DNA from: Anisus vortex
Taxonomy: Eukaryota > Mollusca > Gastropoda > Planorbidae
DNA length: 64,000 nt
Direction of reading: 5' to 3'
Assembly: GCA_949126835.1 (NCBI GenBank)
Contig: OX421502.1
Location: 37,595,416-37,659,415, forward strand
How positions within the stretch are numbered: position 1 is the stretch's first letter; every line of letters starts with the position of its first letter. The position numbers and the translations under genes were made by a program. Below are positions 1 through 12,440 of the stretch, one piece after another. The notes under the pieces were generated by a model. It made no database searches, was not told the DNA's origin, and saw only the letters and a program-made list of their open reading frames with translations.

Positions 1-751
1 CTATGAGTAGGCAGGTCTAAAAATTATATATTAAAATTAAAATATTGACAGTGTTTACATTTAATCAGACCTGTGTCTTTTTTCGAACAGTAGAACTTTT
101 GTTTTAAAGAGTAACTTACGGGGTCGACAAAATCTTTGTGTAAACCATAGCAAAGTTTCTGAATTCTGGAAGTTATTTTATCAAAATGGACGGATTCAGT
201 CCTACCTCCTGTGGGTTAAAAAGAAATACAACTATGAGAAAAAAGACCAACAAATATTTAACTTTGACATTTTTATTAATTTTTAATGTATATTTAAATT
301 CATATTTAGCGTTAAAATGTAAATATAAACAATAAAACTAACCTCTTTTTTGAACAAACATTCTAGTTTGCAGGTACGGTGTTATGAGTTATGTGATAGT
401 ACAAAAACAGCAGAGATCCCGCTAAAATCTTGGAATCTCAATACACAATAACAAGGCGCTAAAACTGTTACCAACTGTGAGAATTAAAAGGCCGTATAGT
501 TTTGCATATGTAGGGCATCATTAAAAAGTAAGAAAATGGGAAATACTAATTGGTTTAAATAATACAATAGTATATTCCTAATAAACAAATTAATTAGCAA
601 TATAATCTTTTTAAATGTACAGAAATAAAAAAAATTATTTTTCCATCGGGATAGCTTTATGGATTTAAATATGTTACGTTGGCAACATTGCGCCAAAGTG
701 ACGTCATTATCTCTCTTTTTTAAACTTTGGAACAAAAATAACAAAAATTAA
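1..751. other. Intergenic, no gene seen
   Basis: AT-rich, with stop codons in all frames except short spurious ORFs. No promoter, RNA gene or repeat was recognised. Confidence 0.6.
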
Positions 752-1460
752 ACGGAGTGATTATACGGCGGATCCGCCGTATAACGCTGAGCGTTATTCG
801 GCGGATTTTTGCGTGAACTCCTGACCTATATTATACATAATTGTTTTTCTGGTCCTATATACTTAATTACTATTTTTTCGTACTATTAAGAACAAGGTTT
901 GTGGCCCAATGGTTAGTAGCTTGCGCTGTCAACAGGGGGGACGCAGGTTCAAATCCAGCCAGCTCCGCCAATTTTTTTTAGTATTATAAAAAAATACACC
1001 GTAATCACTCCGTTCAATTATAGTAAAACGATAAATATTTTTTTGATTTTTTTGTAAGTAACCATTTGTCATTGTTTATAATTAATTCAAACATAAAGGT
1101 TACCCTATTACTATGGCCTATGTAAATTAATCACAATTAGAAATTGATTTTACGGTTAGGCCCGGTTAGGGTTAGGGGTTAGGACTTAGCTAGGAATATG
1201 ATCCTAATTAAAAGCCTATAGAGTCACTATAGAATAGAATATAAAGTTTTAAGTCATAAGTATAGCCTAACTCTCACAATTTTTCGTAAATTCGGTATTA
1301 TACACTTTCGGCTGTTTGAATAACGCTTCCCAAAAATAAGTGCTTCGCGTTGTAGGCAGTGGAAAAGATCCTGTATAATATAGGTCACGATTTTACGCAA
1401 AAATCCGCCGTATAACGCTGGGCGTTATACGGCGGATCCGCCTTATAACGCCTCCCATTA
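752..1460. mobile_element. Palindromic MITE-like element around a tRNA-like sequence
   Basis: A left block (764-812) and a right block (1388-1444) are inverted copies of each other. Both hold the perfect palindrome GGCGGATCCGCC, an AACGCTGAGCGTT-type stem, and TTTTTGCGT at the inner edge. Outer ends are similar (ACGGAGTGATTATACGGCGG against an inverted GGGAGGCGTTATAAGGCGG). A second inverted copy of ACGGAGTGATTA at 1003-1014 shows nesting. No transposase ORF; the superfamily is not recognised. Confidence 0.6.
899..978 (+). other. tRNA-like sequence or tRNA pseudogene
   Basis: TGGCCCAATGG fits the A-box consensus and GGTTCAAATCC the B box. CCA follows, then a run of eight T that could stop Pol III. 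The acceptor stem pairs badly (about four of seven) and the T stem has a mismatch, so a working tRNA is unlikely. It sits within the palindromic element. Confidence 0.4.
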
Positions 1461-1629
1461 GGATACTATGCCTATGCATAGGTCAGGTCTATTAAAGTCT
1501 AAAGTCTAAGCCTATCCTATAATCCTATGCTGGGCTATGCCTATACCGGGCTATACACTATACCTATATATAGTATATAGCCTATGCAGCTATGCATGAC
1601 TATGTCACTATGTCCTAGACGGTGCTCGG

Positions 1630-4076
1630 TAAATTTGGCAATGGTAAATTCAGAACCGGTATTTAAGGCAAGGTGATTTTGGCAAAGGTAATTTTGGAAT
1701 AGGTAAATTCGGCAAAACACGCAAAGCGGTAATATTGGCAACGGTAAAATTGGCAATCATATAATATCCACTGTTTTTATTAAAAGTATTGGTTAAACTA
1801 CACTCTAGTCCATGGATAGGCAACCTATGCAATGCGTGCCATACTTGACACACAAGAGTGTTTTTAAATGGCACATGAAAGACCACCAAAATGGTGAAGA
1901 GAGCATGATAACATTAAGGAGCAATTTGGCACGTTATTTAATTGAACGTCATCTAATGATCAAAGACAAACATTTTAAATAGGCGCCAAATGTACCCCTT
2001 CCCAAGCCCTGGCATTTCTTCCCCCCCCCCTCAAGTTACGCCTCGGCAAATGTAAAGGTACGCCTATGTGTGTAGGTAACCAAATTGACTTTAGGCATCA
2101 AAGCATACGTTTGTCTCTCCCCACGATATTACGTAACTCTGACTACCTGACCGCCACCACTTCATAGTATGATACTGGTTGTGTAAACAAGAGCAAACGT
2201 AGAGTGCCCCCTCCCCTCCCGCCACCGACCAGACTCTCCTTTCAGGCACGACCATACTAAGTTCTTTACGAATGAGCCCAGGTTTGTTTAGATCGTACGG
2301 GAAACATTGCAAACACATAACAACCCTCCTACTTTATATATCTATCAAAAACGAACACAGTCCTTATTCCCCTCTCCCGAGATACACGAATATTCTTGAC
2401 CGGTTACGTCAGGGAGAGTTAAGGAATTACTTTGCTGACCTATAGGCCTATTCTCTCAGCACGGGTTGTTGAGTGTGTGTGTGTGTGGGGGGGGGGAACA
2501 CATGGCCACCATAAAACATTTTATCACATTCCATTGCAGTCGGCTATTTGCCGTCAATCAGTAGGCTAACTTTTGTCTTTGTAGTTTTAAACCTTGTACC
2601 TTCTATGTTATAACGATACAAGTATACATTACTTAGACATATAGGCCTACAACAATACATAATAGTTGGCTATATTTGACATAGAAACCTCGATAACTTA
2701 CAAGATATCTGTAGCTAAATGTGCCTTATAGCCTATGTAAATTGGTTTAAACATTGAAAGTACTTTTATACAATTTAAATGTTTTATTTACAACTCTCGT
2801 TTGTAATATAATTTAAATATATAAGAAAAGTAAATAATTTTTTTTTCTTCAAAATTGTAATAATAAAATGAAATCCATATCAATATCAATGTTTTGATAG
2901 AAATACTGATTTGTTTTACTAATAACAACAATGTTCTGGGATTAAAAAGGAATTTAAACGAATACCCCCCCCCCCCCCCAACCTCTTTTAGTTTTCACTG
3001 CTTAGCCGGGTGCTACCAAGCTGGTCACTAACACTTTAATCGGTGGGGAGACGGGGTTGGGGAGACGAGGGTGGGGAGACGGGGTGGTGAGACGGGGGAG
3101 GGAGGGGCTAGAGTTTGCTTTTGTTAACACGGCTTGTCTCATTCTGGTGTTTAAAAAAGAAGAGGGGATGGCAACTAATCTACATTATGTAACATTGCTT
3201 TGCCTTGTTTCCTTGTGCCATAGACAAGGGGGGGGGGGGGGGGAGGGGTTACATTTGGCGTCTATTTAAATGTTCCTTTTTATGCATTAGTTAAATAACG
3301 TAAATGGTTAAAAAAAATTACGGTGTATTTATTCAATGTTTTTCTTAAATTTAATTTTTAGTCAAACGAACTAATTAACTATTTTTTGTTACCTAATTTG
3401 TATGCTTTATATATCGGGGGCGGGAGGGAAGGGGGGCATTCTACGTCTGCTCTTGCAAACAGTACCAGTATCACGGTGTAGGTCAAGTAGTCAGAGTTAC
3501 GTAATCTCGCCAATGTGTTATAAACGGAGGAAGTTTATAGGGACGTATTGGAGATAAGGGTATGCATTGATGCGTAAAGATCTAAACAGAACTCCAAGTG
3601 ATCGTCAGTTGGGCTACCTTACACACATACCGCCTTTGGCCACCTTTGGGGGTGGGGTGCGGTGGGCTGGGGGGGGGGGAGAAACGCCTGGGGCGGGGGA
3701 GGGGGTACATTTGGTTCCTATTTAAAATGTTCGTTTTTGATCATTAGAGGACGTTAAATTAAATTAAGTGCCAAAGTGTGCCTTAATGTTTCCCTGCTCT
3801 TTTCACCATTATGGTGGTCTTTCATGTGCCATTTAAAACCGTTTTGCGTGCCAAGGATGGCACGCATTCCATAGGTTGCCGATACATGGAATAGATTGTA
3901 GTCCTACCAATACTTTTAATAAAAACAGTGGATATTATATGATTGCCAATTTTACCGTTGCCAATTTTACCGCTTTGCTAGTTTTGCCGAATTTACCTAT
4001 TCCAAATTTACCTTTGCCAAAAATACCTTGCCGAAAATACCGTTGACGAAAATACCGTTGCCAAATTTACAGTGAT
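1630..4076. mobile_element. Foldback-type element with inverted arms of about 600 bp
   Basis: The left arm (1630-2225) and right arm (about 3417-4076) are inverted copies. The outer 130 bases of each are a degenerate short repeat (GGTAAATTTGGCAA / TTGCCAAATTTACC). Next come a shared TATAATATCCACTGTTTTTA, a GACCACCA-AATGGTG block, and further in GAGTTACGTAATC and GGGCATTCTACG. The 1.2-kb centre has G-rich runs and a partial third copy of the ACATTTGG...CTATTTAAA block (3243-3310). No transposase was found. Confidence 0.7.
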
Positions 4077-4149
4077 TCCACCTAGACTGTGACCAGTTTC
4101 TGTGGCCATTACTTTATTACATAGGCCTACTAGTAGGCTAGCCTAGGGC

Positions 4150-4342
4150 ATGTTTGGCCAGCACAATGCCCAGCCGCCTTTACTTTACCACAACTAATGT
4201 GAGGTACCCATCAGAGCTGGGTAGTCTCAGGGACACCCTCAAGTCCTGGGAAAAAAATCCTAGCCTCCACCAGGATTTGAACCCAAGACCTTTGGATTGC
4301 CAGACGCTGCTCGGCTACCATGTCCATGGCCATGCCCCATAA
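4150..4342 (-). mobile_element. SINE copy (same family as 44.1 kb)
   Basis: Shares the CCCATCAGAGCTGGGTAG core, AAAAAATCCTAGCCTCCACC and a B box mutated to GGTTCAAATCC on the minus strand. The 3' tail is missing. Confidence 0.8.
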
Positions 4343-4424
4343 TATATAGTATAGGTGTATACTGTATAGTGTAGATTAGTATTAGTTAGTATATATGCAA
4401 TAGACTATAGCCTAGGTATATAAT

Positions 4425-4575
4425 TTACAGATGCTCCTTCTAAAAAGAAGATTATTGCATAGTCTGGGTCTAGATTTGCATTTTTATTAGTGTTTTAAAT
4501 GATGTTACAGGTTTTCCTAGTCTGTTCAGGCAACTCATTCCATGCCCGGATGTTACTAGGGAAGAAAGAGTACTT
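4425..4575 (-). mobile_element. LINE 3' ORF end fragment
   Basis: The minus strand reads YSFFPSNIRAWNELPEQTRK then TC, the SFFPxxIRxWNxLP signature of the C-terminus of many LINE ORF2 proteins. It is followed by AIIFFLEGAS-like codons. The same tail recurs near 30.98-31.04 kb and 43.75-43.80 kb, and a related piece is on the plus strand at 8.34-8.48 kb. Confidence 0.6.
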
Positions 4576-5273
4576 ATATAATACATATTATATATGCATT
4601 TGTTCTTGCATAAAAACCTCATAAGTCACCATGAACTTATTATAAGATTGATAAGGGATAATGAAAGTGTTTTTGTCCTTATGTTAAGCATAATATATGA
4701 TCTTGATAATCGATTACTAGACAGTAGTACTACAGCGACTCAGTGTTACATGTTAACTTTATTAGTTGAATTGTGTTTTGTTTATAATTGATTGCCAACA
4801 ATTCAACATTTAGGTCACAATTTACTATTTTTTGTTATAATTTCAGTAATTTCTATATTTTCTTGCTTTCTTTTTTTAAAATTTAAATTGAGACTCAAAA
4901 CTCATAGATTGTAATTCTCTTTTACAGACTTAATTTGTCACAAAAGTTCTAAAGAAAGGAACTTATGTTTTTTTTTCTCATTATTTCACAGATGCTGATT
5001 AAAATAACAAGAAAAGTATTATTTCAGAGTCATAATATTTCAAGTTGGTCATTAGTGTATTTAGCCAGATTGGCACAGGGCAACACTTTTCCTTTAACAC
5101 TAAAACGTTTTATGTAAGGGCATTATTTTCTTATTTAAATAGATAAACATTAATAAGCATGACATTTTCTGTATTTTTTAATGAACTGATAGCATTGTTT
5201 TAGCCACAGTATTCTTAATCAACTGGATTTGATTGATTAAAATATATTTTATGTAGTTTTACTTTTCTAAAGG

Positions 5274-8200
5274 ATGGCGTCTGCTGCAGACTTTGAAAGG
5301 ATAAATAGCAAAGCAGAGCGAGCTGAAAAACTTTTGGCAGATTTGAAGAACCAAATTGATGCCATTAGAAAAGCTGCTAGTAAGAACAATCTTTTAGTTT
5401 CAGTACTGAACAAGTTTCAAAAATCTTTGTTAAACCTCTTTCCTAATCATTGTCAGGATATAGATTTGTAATTCTAAAACTGTTCAATTTAGGCTCATTT
5501 CTATGAGACTCAGTGTAGACATTTGTCCATATATATATTTCAGTTAAAAGTGCTGGTCTGGAAGAAGAGAATCAGCTGATAAAGGAAAATGAAGACTTGA
5601 AGAAAGAAATAGAATTGGTGAAGACTTCCTTGTTTCTGGCTGAAGTGGGAAATGGAGGTAATTCTCTTACTGATTACTGTGATGACTGCGGAATTCTTGC
5701 GCACGATAAATCTAACCAACAAAACTCATGAAAGAAATGACCTATATATAACTTTGGTGAAATTATGAGAACCGACAATACATAACCTTAGATCTAAACA
5801 CAGTGTCTGATGGTAGTCGTCCTAATCAACCCCTCGTGTCCACAGCACACAAACACTCATATATTACTGCCACACGTGTCCTACAAAACATCGCCATATT
5901 CATTCAGACTTCTCACGACATCCTTTCACAAACAACAGTGAACATTTTTCACACTTCTATCACACCAAAATACAACCCCGATGACATCTACCCCTAGACA
6001 ACAGACTACCACCTGAACCTCTACCCCTCTGGTCATTACATATATTTAATGTCTCAGACATTCAGATTTCAATATAATTGCTTGCTAATTTATTAAAGAT
6101 TAAATTAGTCAATAGGCCGTACCAAATGTTCCATCCCTCTTGTAATATTTATAACAAGCTACATTGCCCAGCGTTGCCCGGGTGAAAAAAAAAACAGGAC
6201 TGTATATGGTGCAGATAAAAAAATTATAAACTACAATTAAAAGAAAGCTATAAATCTAATATTTAAATTATAATTTTTTTACTGAAGACTTTTAGGAAAG
6301 TAATTTAAAATAAATATTGTAATCGGGTAAAAAAAAATAGTATTTTTATTTAACAAAAATCTAAATTGCCCGTAGATTTACAATGTCTTTTGTTTTAAAA
6401 AATAAATGTAGAATAAAAAAGGTATAATCTAACTGGAGAATCATATAGAAGTCCGCCATGTTAACCACTGAGCTAGCGAAGACACGTTTCCGATGTGAAA
6501 AATTATTTGACAGTATATGGGCCTAGGCCAAAATAGGTCAGTGACTTCAACACGTGTTTTCAAATTGACCAATGGGGATCCATGGGGACACAAACACTCT
6601 CTTTTTATATATATAAATAACTAAAACTACTGAAAATGTTGACTAGTATTTTGCACACAAAAATATTTTTTAATGAATCTTTGCCTTTATCAACTCCTAA
6701 AGAAGAAAAAGCCAAAAATTTCAGTCCTGGATTCCTGTCTCTAGCACTTTTTTCCAGCTCTTTCCATCAGCAACATATCATTTAACATATCAATGATGTT
6801 GGACTAGTTTTCTTAATCAGTTTTTTTTTCACTGTTCAGTACGTCAGGTTGAGCTTCCAACCAAAGCAGCTCTATCAGCATTCACAGGGCAAAAGCCAGC
6901 TACTGTCAACCCTGTTCAGGTGGCAAAGGAGGTTAGTCCAGAGCCTGTATCATTGTGTGCGAATCAACAGCACGAGAAGAAAGCAGCGGAGGAACCAGGC
7001 AAAAAGACAAAACAAAAAGAGTCCAAGAATGGAGGCAGTGCAGCCAGCAAGAAGGCAAAAACAGACAAAATTGATAACGTTGGAGATAATAAAAATACCG
7101 GTTAGTGCATTGCATTGAGTCTATTTTACTTTGTAGTAATATTTGAAATAATAAAGTAACATGTGGGTCATTCTTCTTTTTAGTCAATATTCAAAATGTA
7201 AGTAGACCTATAGTGTCATTTTATAACTGGAACACACAAAAAATCACTCAGTTTAAACAAAGTATGTCCAGCTTTATAAAGTACAATACTAAATTTGTTC
7301 CATTGTAAATGAAAAGAGCCAAATAAGTTCATTTTTATGTAAATTTTGCTTTCTGTTAATTTTAAGGGACAGAATATAAACAGACTTGAACCATAATTCT
7401 AATTGATTTCATTACCATTTGTTTCTTTCATTAAGACCTTTTCATTCCTTATTAATTATGTTTGTTATAAACTGGAGGGCCATTTACAAAATATTCAGAT
7501 TGATGTCCATTTACAAATGCTTTCTTATTATGTGTTCTCAGGGATGGGTTTTCCCTGTGCTGCGAAATATTATTGACTCTTAAAAAGTTGTTTTTAATTA
7601 TTGTATATATTTTTTATGCTTTTTGTTTGTTTTTATTTTTTTTAAAAACATTGCAGTTGTTTGTTTCTCCGTTATTTTGACGGGCATAACTACTAGTATT
7701 TCAACAATGTGAATGTGCTAAAAAAAAAGAGAAAAGATGAAATGAAAGATTTCTGATGTGACAATAATACTTTCAGCGGGCGGCAGCCTGAAGAAGAAAG
7801 CTACTGCTGAGAATGATAACAGTGATGTGGCTGTGGATGTTTCCAAGCTGGATCTGCGTATCGGTAAAATTGTTTCCGTTGAGAAGCACCCTGACGCCGA
7901 CTCCTTGTATGTGGAGAAAGTGGATGTAGGGGAGGGTCATCTGCGCACAGTTGTCAGTGGATTGGTCAAGCATGTTCCAATTAATGCTGTAAGTACTTTG
8001 TGTTTTTTTTAGCAGTACATACAAAGCATAGCACACAAATAAGGGTTTACTAATCATGGATTCATTTGGTCAATCTATCATATTTATGATGCTAATTAAA
8101 TGTATACATCGACAAGAGGTCTTCAAGTCTATATACTGATTAATGTAAAGTTCATAACAAGTGAATATTCACAACTGACAAGTGTAAAAGCAATAGTTAA

Positions 8201-10026
8201 ATTACTAATTCTACAAACACTAGAGCAGAAAAGCAAAGTAGTAATAATTCATCAAACATTAAAATCTAATTTAGAAATACAACAAATTATTAGGATAAAG
8301 GGATAAAAACACTTTTCCTTTTTATATAAGCAGGAACAAACTCATATACATTTTCTTTCATACAGAGTGGCATGGAATGGGTTACCTGAACAACCCAGGA
8401 AAACCTGCACCTTATATACAAATCCTAATAAAAAATGCAAGACTAGACTCAAATCATGGTTGAGCGTATAGTCTATAAGATAAAAGAAAATGTTTTTCCC
8501 TTTTAAGCTGCTTAATAAAATATATGAGTGTGCATTTTTTTGCATTCATAAAACTTGCATTATTAAACTTTTTAATCAAAATGCAAAAATCACTACAGGT
8601 GACCTCCCAAGAAGTTTTGTTTAAATAATTAGGGAACTGTGCTTCATAAGTGGTAAACTTCCTATGCTAAACATGAGTATCATAAAATAGATGTAACTTT
8701 TTTTTTTGGCATAGAGAAGTGAATGAAATACAAATCAAACTATCAATCAAAGAAATCTATAGTTAATGTAAATCTCTTAAAAAATAGACGAAAGCTGTTG
8801 GAAGGACTAAGTTTGTGACATTGTTTTCCATTTGTTCCCCAGATGAAAGATAGAATAGCTGTATTTATGTGTAACTTAAAACCAGCCAAAATGAGAGGTA
8901 TTCTGTCTGAAGGAATGATCATGTGTGCGGCAGGAGCAGAGAAAACTGAAATTTTAGTTCCCCCTGCTGATTCTGTGATAGGAGACAGAGTTACATGTGA
9001 TGAATACCCTGGTATGCATTGTATGCATTCACTAATTAGATTAGGATGAACTAACTATAAGTAATTTAGATTATATAAATATAAGTACAGAGGAAGCATC
9101 ACATTTTCAAGTTGTGTATTGTAGTAAACAGACACGTTTATAATCTTGCCTCTAAACTCTAAATGATATTGCACATTATTTGATGTATCTTAAAACAATA
9201 ACTGTAGAAAAGAGGCTGAGATCTTCTTTAAACCAGTCTGCAGAGCTAGAGCTATTTGCTCTCTTGCAGTCAATGCAGTACAAACATATTTCTATTTTAG
9301 TTGTTCTGTATTGTTGTATAGCATGTTGGCAATGGTACGGTAGGATAAGTGGGAGGGGGGGTTGTGCCTGGAATTGGTTAGCTTTGGGCATTCAAGTAGT
9401 AAGTGGTCTATTGTTTCTTGTGGATAGCTGCAGTGTCTGCAGTTACATGGGTGTGTTGATTTTTATTCTATTAGTGGAAGTTGAGTGTTATATGTATATG
9501 TCCTGTTCCTAACTGGAATATGGTGCATACTTTACTTTGCGGGTGAGGAACTTTAAGTTGTCTTGTTTGTTGGACTTGTATAATTTACAATTTTTCTTTC
9601 AGTTGTTTCCTGTGCCCATTAATTTAGTCATTCTTCCTTAAAGAAAGAATTACAAGGCTGAGAATTAAATATTTTTCCTTTGTAGTTTTTTTTTTAAAAG
9701 TACAAAACATGCATGAACTATTATATCTTTGTTGTTGTCTATACTTCCATGATGACCTAGGAATTAGGAAATTCTGATATTTGTTACAATTTAATTTTGT
9801 CGTTATACATTTTTGAATTTGATTCAAAATAACTTTTTTGTTTTCCAAAAAAAAAAAAGGAACCCATGATGTGCAGCTCAATCCAAAGAAGAAGATATGG
9901 GAGACACTGAAGCCAGATATAAGAACTAATGCAGACAGAGTCGCCACCTACAAGGGAGCGCCGTTGTTGATTAAAGGGAAAGGCGTTGTAGTGGCTCCTT
10001 CTTTAGCTAACACTCAAATTTCATAA
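5274..10026 (+). CDS. AIMP1: AIMP1 / EMAP-II precursor, spliced, six coding exons
   Basis: Scaffold of the cytosolic multi-aminoacyl-tRNA synthetase complex; its C-terminal part is a tRNA-binding OB fold. Coding exons: 5274-5379, 5544-5657, 6840-7100, 7777-7988, 8843-9011, 9860-10026. All junctions are GT-AG and the frame stays open, giving 342 residues (vertebrate AIMP1 is about 310). Residues 1-75 are a charged, leucine-containing coiled coil ([20 protein letters not shown]). Residues 76-180 are a Lys/Glu-rich linker. Residues 181-288 are the OB fold, with [19 protein letters not shown] and NLKPAKMRG. The last exon holds [13 protein letters not shown] sequence and the EMAP-II tail ending at TAA. 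The ATG lies one base after a good acceptor (AG at 5271-5272), so a 5' non-coding exon probably lies upstream. The last acceptor is odd: the pyrimidine tract is separated from AG by about a dozen A residues. Family assignment is very secure; exon edges are inferred. Confidence 0.95.
6150..6615 (-). mobile_element. HINE / Helentron-like element in AIMP1 intron 2
   Basis: Read on the minus strand it starts with a TATATATATAAA-type end and GAGTGTTTGTG, then a CCCCATTGGTCAATTTGAAA block. It ends in CCCGGGCAACGCTGGGCAAT then GTAGCTTG, a typical Helentron 3' hairpin end. No coding capacity. A paralogous 5' half lies at 21.89-22.1 kb on the plus strand, and a more diverged copy at 18.3-18.86 kb. Confidence 0.65.
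8340..8480 (+). mobile_element. Decayed LINE 3' fragment in AIMP1 intron 4
   Basis: The plus strand reads [19 protein letters not shown] and [11 protein letters not shown], similar at the nucleotide level to the minus-strand copy at 4.43-4.57 kb (shared GGCATGGAATG and CAGGAAAACCTG-like words). It is a short degenerate copy. Confidence 0.5.
9280..9565 (-). mobile_element. Decayed LINE fragment with zinc-knuckle-like motif (AIMP1 intron 5)
   Basis: The minus strand, with frameshifts, reads [18 protein letters not shown], then [20 protein letters not shown]. This matches the C-terminal segment of many non-LTR ORF2 proteins (IFxLRTGH ... CxxC...ET..HLLxxCP). The 110-residue plus-strand ORF across it is therefore a shadow. 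It sits in the intron between AIMP1 exons 5 and 6, antisense to the gene. Confidence 0.6.
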
Positions 10027-10468
10027 ATGTTAGTCAACCTTTTTTGGGCTAATTTTTATAATTATATAGTATGTTATATATAAATATAAGGATAATAAAT
10101 TGAAATAGATTTCAAAAGCCAGAATTACTTAGAGATTAATCCACATTCCGTTACTCTAAATATGGTAAATAATAGTGAATTCAAAACTAAACTTTTAAAA
10201 CCATGATGAATATTATTTGGCTAAAGTATTAAGTAGAGAAAATGTTTGTGTGGCTTATGTGCATACTTTATTTTCCCTAAAAGGTAAATCCATTGACCTT
10301 TGACTTCTTCTCCAGCATTAATGACTGTTACACCTCTACTCTATTTAATTGTGTTAACTTATTTGAAGTTGTACTTAAGAGTTGATGTGAAGAGGAAAGA
10401 GCTTAAGAGAAAATAGTTACTTGATTCTATTTGTGTTAGTGAACTGTATTTTGCTGTGGGTGTGTTTA

Positions 10469-10474
10469 AATAAA
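10469..10474 (+). terminator. Candidate AIMP1 polyadenylation signal
   Basis: AATAAA about 440 bases after the AIMP1 stop codon, inside an AT-rich stretch with no other gene. Other AATAAA-like words occur nearby (for example around 10095), so the used site is not certain. Confidence 0.45.
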
Positions 10475-10794
10475 AGTTCACAGTTGTATGCTTATATGAA
10501 ATCTTAAGGACTTTTTTGTGTTCGCTTAATTTTAGCCAAAAAACTAAAAAAATTTGAAGAAAAGTTTAATTTTTAACTTAATTATTAATTGACACTTAAT
10601 TTCATATATTCAAAACAATAGATTATAATTCTAGATCTATCTTTAATGGCTAGGCAAACTACATGAACTTTCAAAAAAATAAAGCTTTATCTTATAATTA
10701 TATTTTACATATACAAAAGATTTGCATACTAGGCTAATTTGTGGTTCTAAATGCAATGATTTAGCAAGTATCCCTATCTGATAAGTTCATCTAT

Positions 10795-11030
10795 AGTGCA
10801 AGTAAGGCAGCGTTTCAAAGTTTAAATGACACAGCATAATAAAGGATTGTGTAGCCAACACAATGCCCAGCTACCTTACTTATCCCCAACTACTGTCAAG
10901 TATTCATTATTAGAACTGGGTACATTCAGAGACACCCTCCAGACCCAGAATAAAATCCTAATGTTCACTAGGATTCAAACCCAAGACCTTCAGCATGACA
11001 GCTAAACTCTGACCAATGCAATGACCTTAC
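10795..11030 (-). mobile_element. SINE copy between AIMP1 and RanGAP1
   Basis: Diverged copy: AACACAATGCCCAGCTACCT, AGAACTGGGTACATTCAGAG and AGGATTCAAACCCAAGACCT align with the family. An old insertion in the convergent intergenic space. Confidence 0.75.
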
Positions 11031-11933
11031 ATTGTGTAATAAGGTTTACATATTTGAAAACCACTGCTTTTTCCTGAATATTTTTTAGTTTTCTTTAGAT
11101 GATTCCTTCTAGAAAAACTAAATTTATGTTCTAGTTGTCTCAAACTAATGTTTAGTAAGCATTTTAGTTCTACAAAATGGTCACAATTTCTTCATCAACA
11201 TGATTGCAGTCTCTTTTACACTGTTAGTAACTGTTAGTTACATATTTGCATTTTAAAGGAAATATCTAACAATGAAATAGCTATTTATTTATTTTTTATT
11301 ACTTTGAAACTCCTTTAAACTCCTTAGTAATGGCACTTTACATGATGGAACATGCTTGTTCTATGTTTAGAAGTTTATTTTATTGTTCCATAAAAGGTTA
11401 GGTCTGTTAACTAAAAGTGACTACTATTGAGCTCAGATCATTCAAATCAGGGCTATTGTCTGCTCTGGAGGTTCTACCTTAATTTTGATAGGCATTATTG
11501 ATGCAATGCTCTCCTTATAATTGTATGACCTCTCTAAAACCATTGATTTGCTTCCCATTCATCAATGTTTCTGCCAGCACTCAGAGTGGGTGCCAGTGAT
11601 TGAATATAGTTCATTATTATATTCTTTAACTTAATATAAACACTAAACTTTGGACAAAAAAAATAGGCATCAATAAAGGGCCTTAGTTATAGATTATTGT
11701 TAGATATTTTTAAAAGGTTCAATTAAAGTTAAAGCAATTACTAGGTACTGGTAGTAGCCTTAAATTATATTAATAGAACAAAAAAAAAACAATTAAAAAA
11801 GTTAAAATAAAAACAAAATACCATCAATTATTAACAGGGTCTTTAACTGTGACATTTTATTCATTCGAAAAATACCATCATTAAAAAAGAATTCCTAAAA
11901 AACAACAAAGTATGAGTAATAAATTGCATTCAT

Positions 11934-11939
11934 TTTATT
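11934..11939 (-). terminator. Candidate poly(A) signal for the RanGAP1 long form
   Basis: Minus-strand AATAAA about 500 bases after the long-form stop at 12441; another lies at 11856-11861. If used, the RanGAP1 transcript ends about 1.4 kb from the AIMP1 poly(A) signal, so the convergent genes would not overlap. Confidence 0.35.
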
Positions 11940-12139
11940 CAAATGTTTTTTGAAAAAAGATCTCTATTACTCTACGCACATATTTAAAAGGCATATAATG
12001 TCTGTAGCAACCTGTGCCTTACATTGGGAATTTGGTCCAGTACTGGACTTGGCCTGCAAATAAAATTTCATATGGTTTATAAGGAATGCGATACATATTA
12101 TTATAGTAATATTTTTCAAACAATGACTACATAAAAAAA

Positions 12140-12395
12140 AAGTAAAGTACCAGTTGCACCAAATTGATCCATGTCCATAGGTCGGGTGAAGCAACGCTCA
12201 CCAGTTTCTGTGGCCACGGCATACTAAGTGATTGTGTGGTCAGCACAATGCACAGCCACATTTACTTTACCCCAACTAAGGTCAGGTACCCATCAGAGCT
12301 GGGTAGACTCAGGGAAATCCTACAGACCAGGGAATAAAGTCTTTGTCAGAATTTGAACCCAGGATTTTTGGTACACTAGCGGAGCAAGCTGCCCA
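12140..12395 (-). mobile_element. SINE copy at the RanGAP1 3' end
   Basis: Starts AAAGTAAAGTACC on the plus strand and includes CACCAGTTTCTGTGGCCACG, CCCATCAGAGCTGGGTAGAC and AATTTGAACCCAGGA. It begins about 45 bases beyond the RanGAP1 long-form stop codon, so it probably lies in the 3' UTR. Confidence 0.8.
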
Positions 12396-12440
12396 TGACT
12401 AGAGCTTTATATACTTAACACATAAGAAAGGCAATCATTC

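Noticed and set aside
899..978. Functional tRNA gene
   Set aside because: A and B boxes are good, but the acceptor and T stems pair poorly; kept only as tRNA-like.
1150..1185. GGTTAGGGTTAGGGG as interstitial telomere
   Set aside because: Only two imperfect TTAGGG units; too short to support telomere origin.
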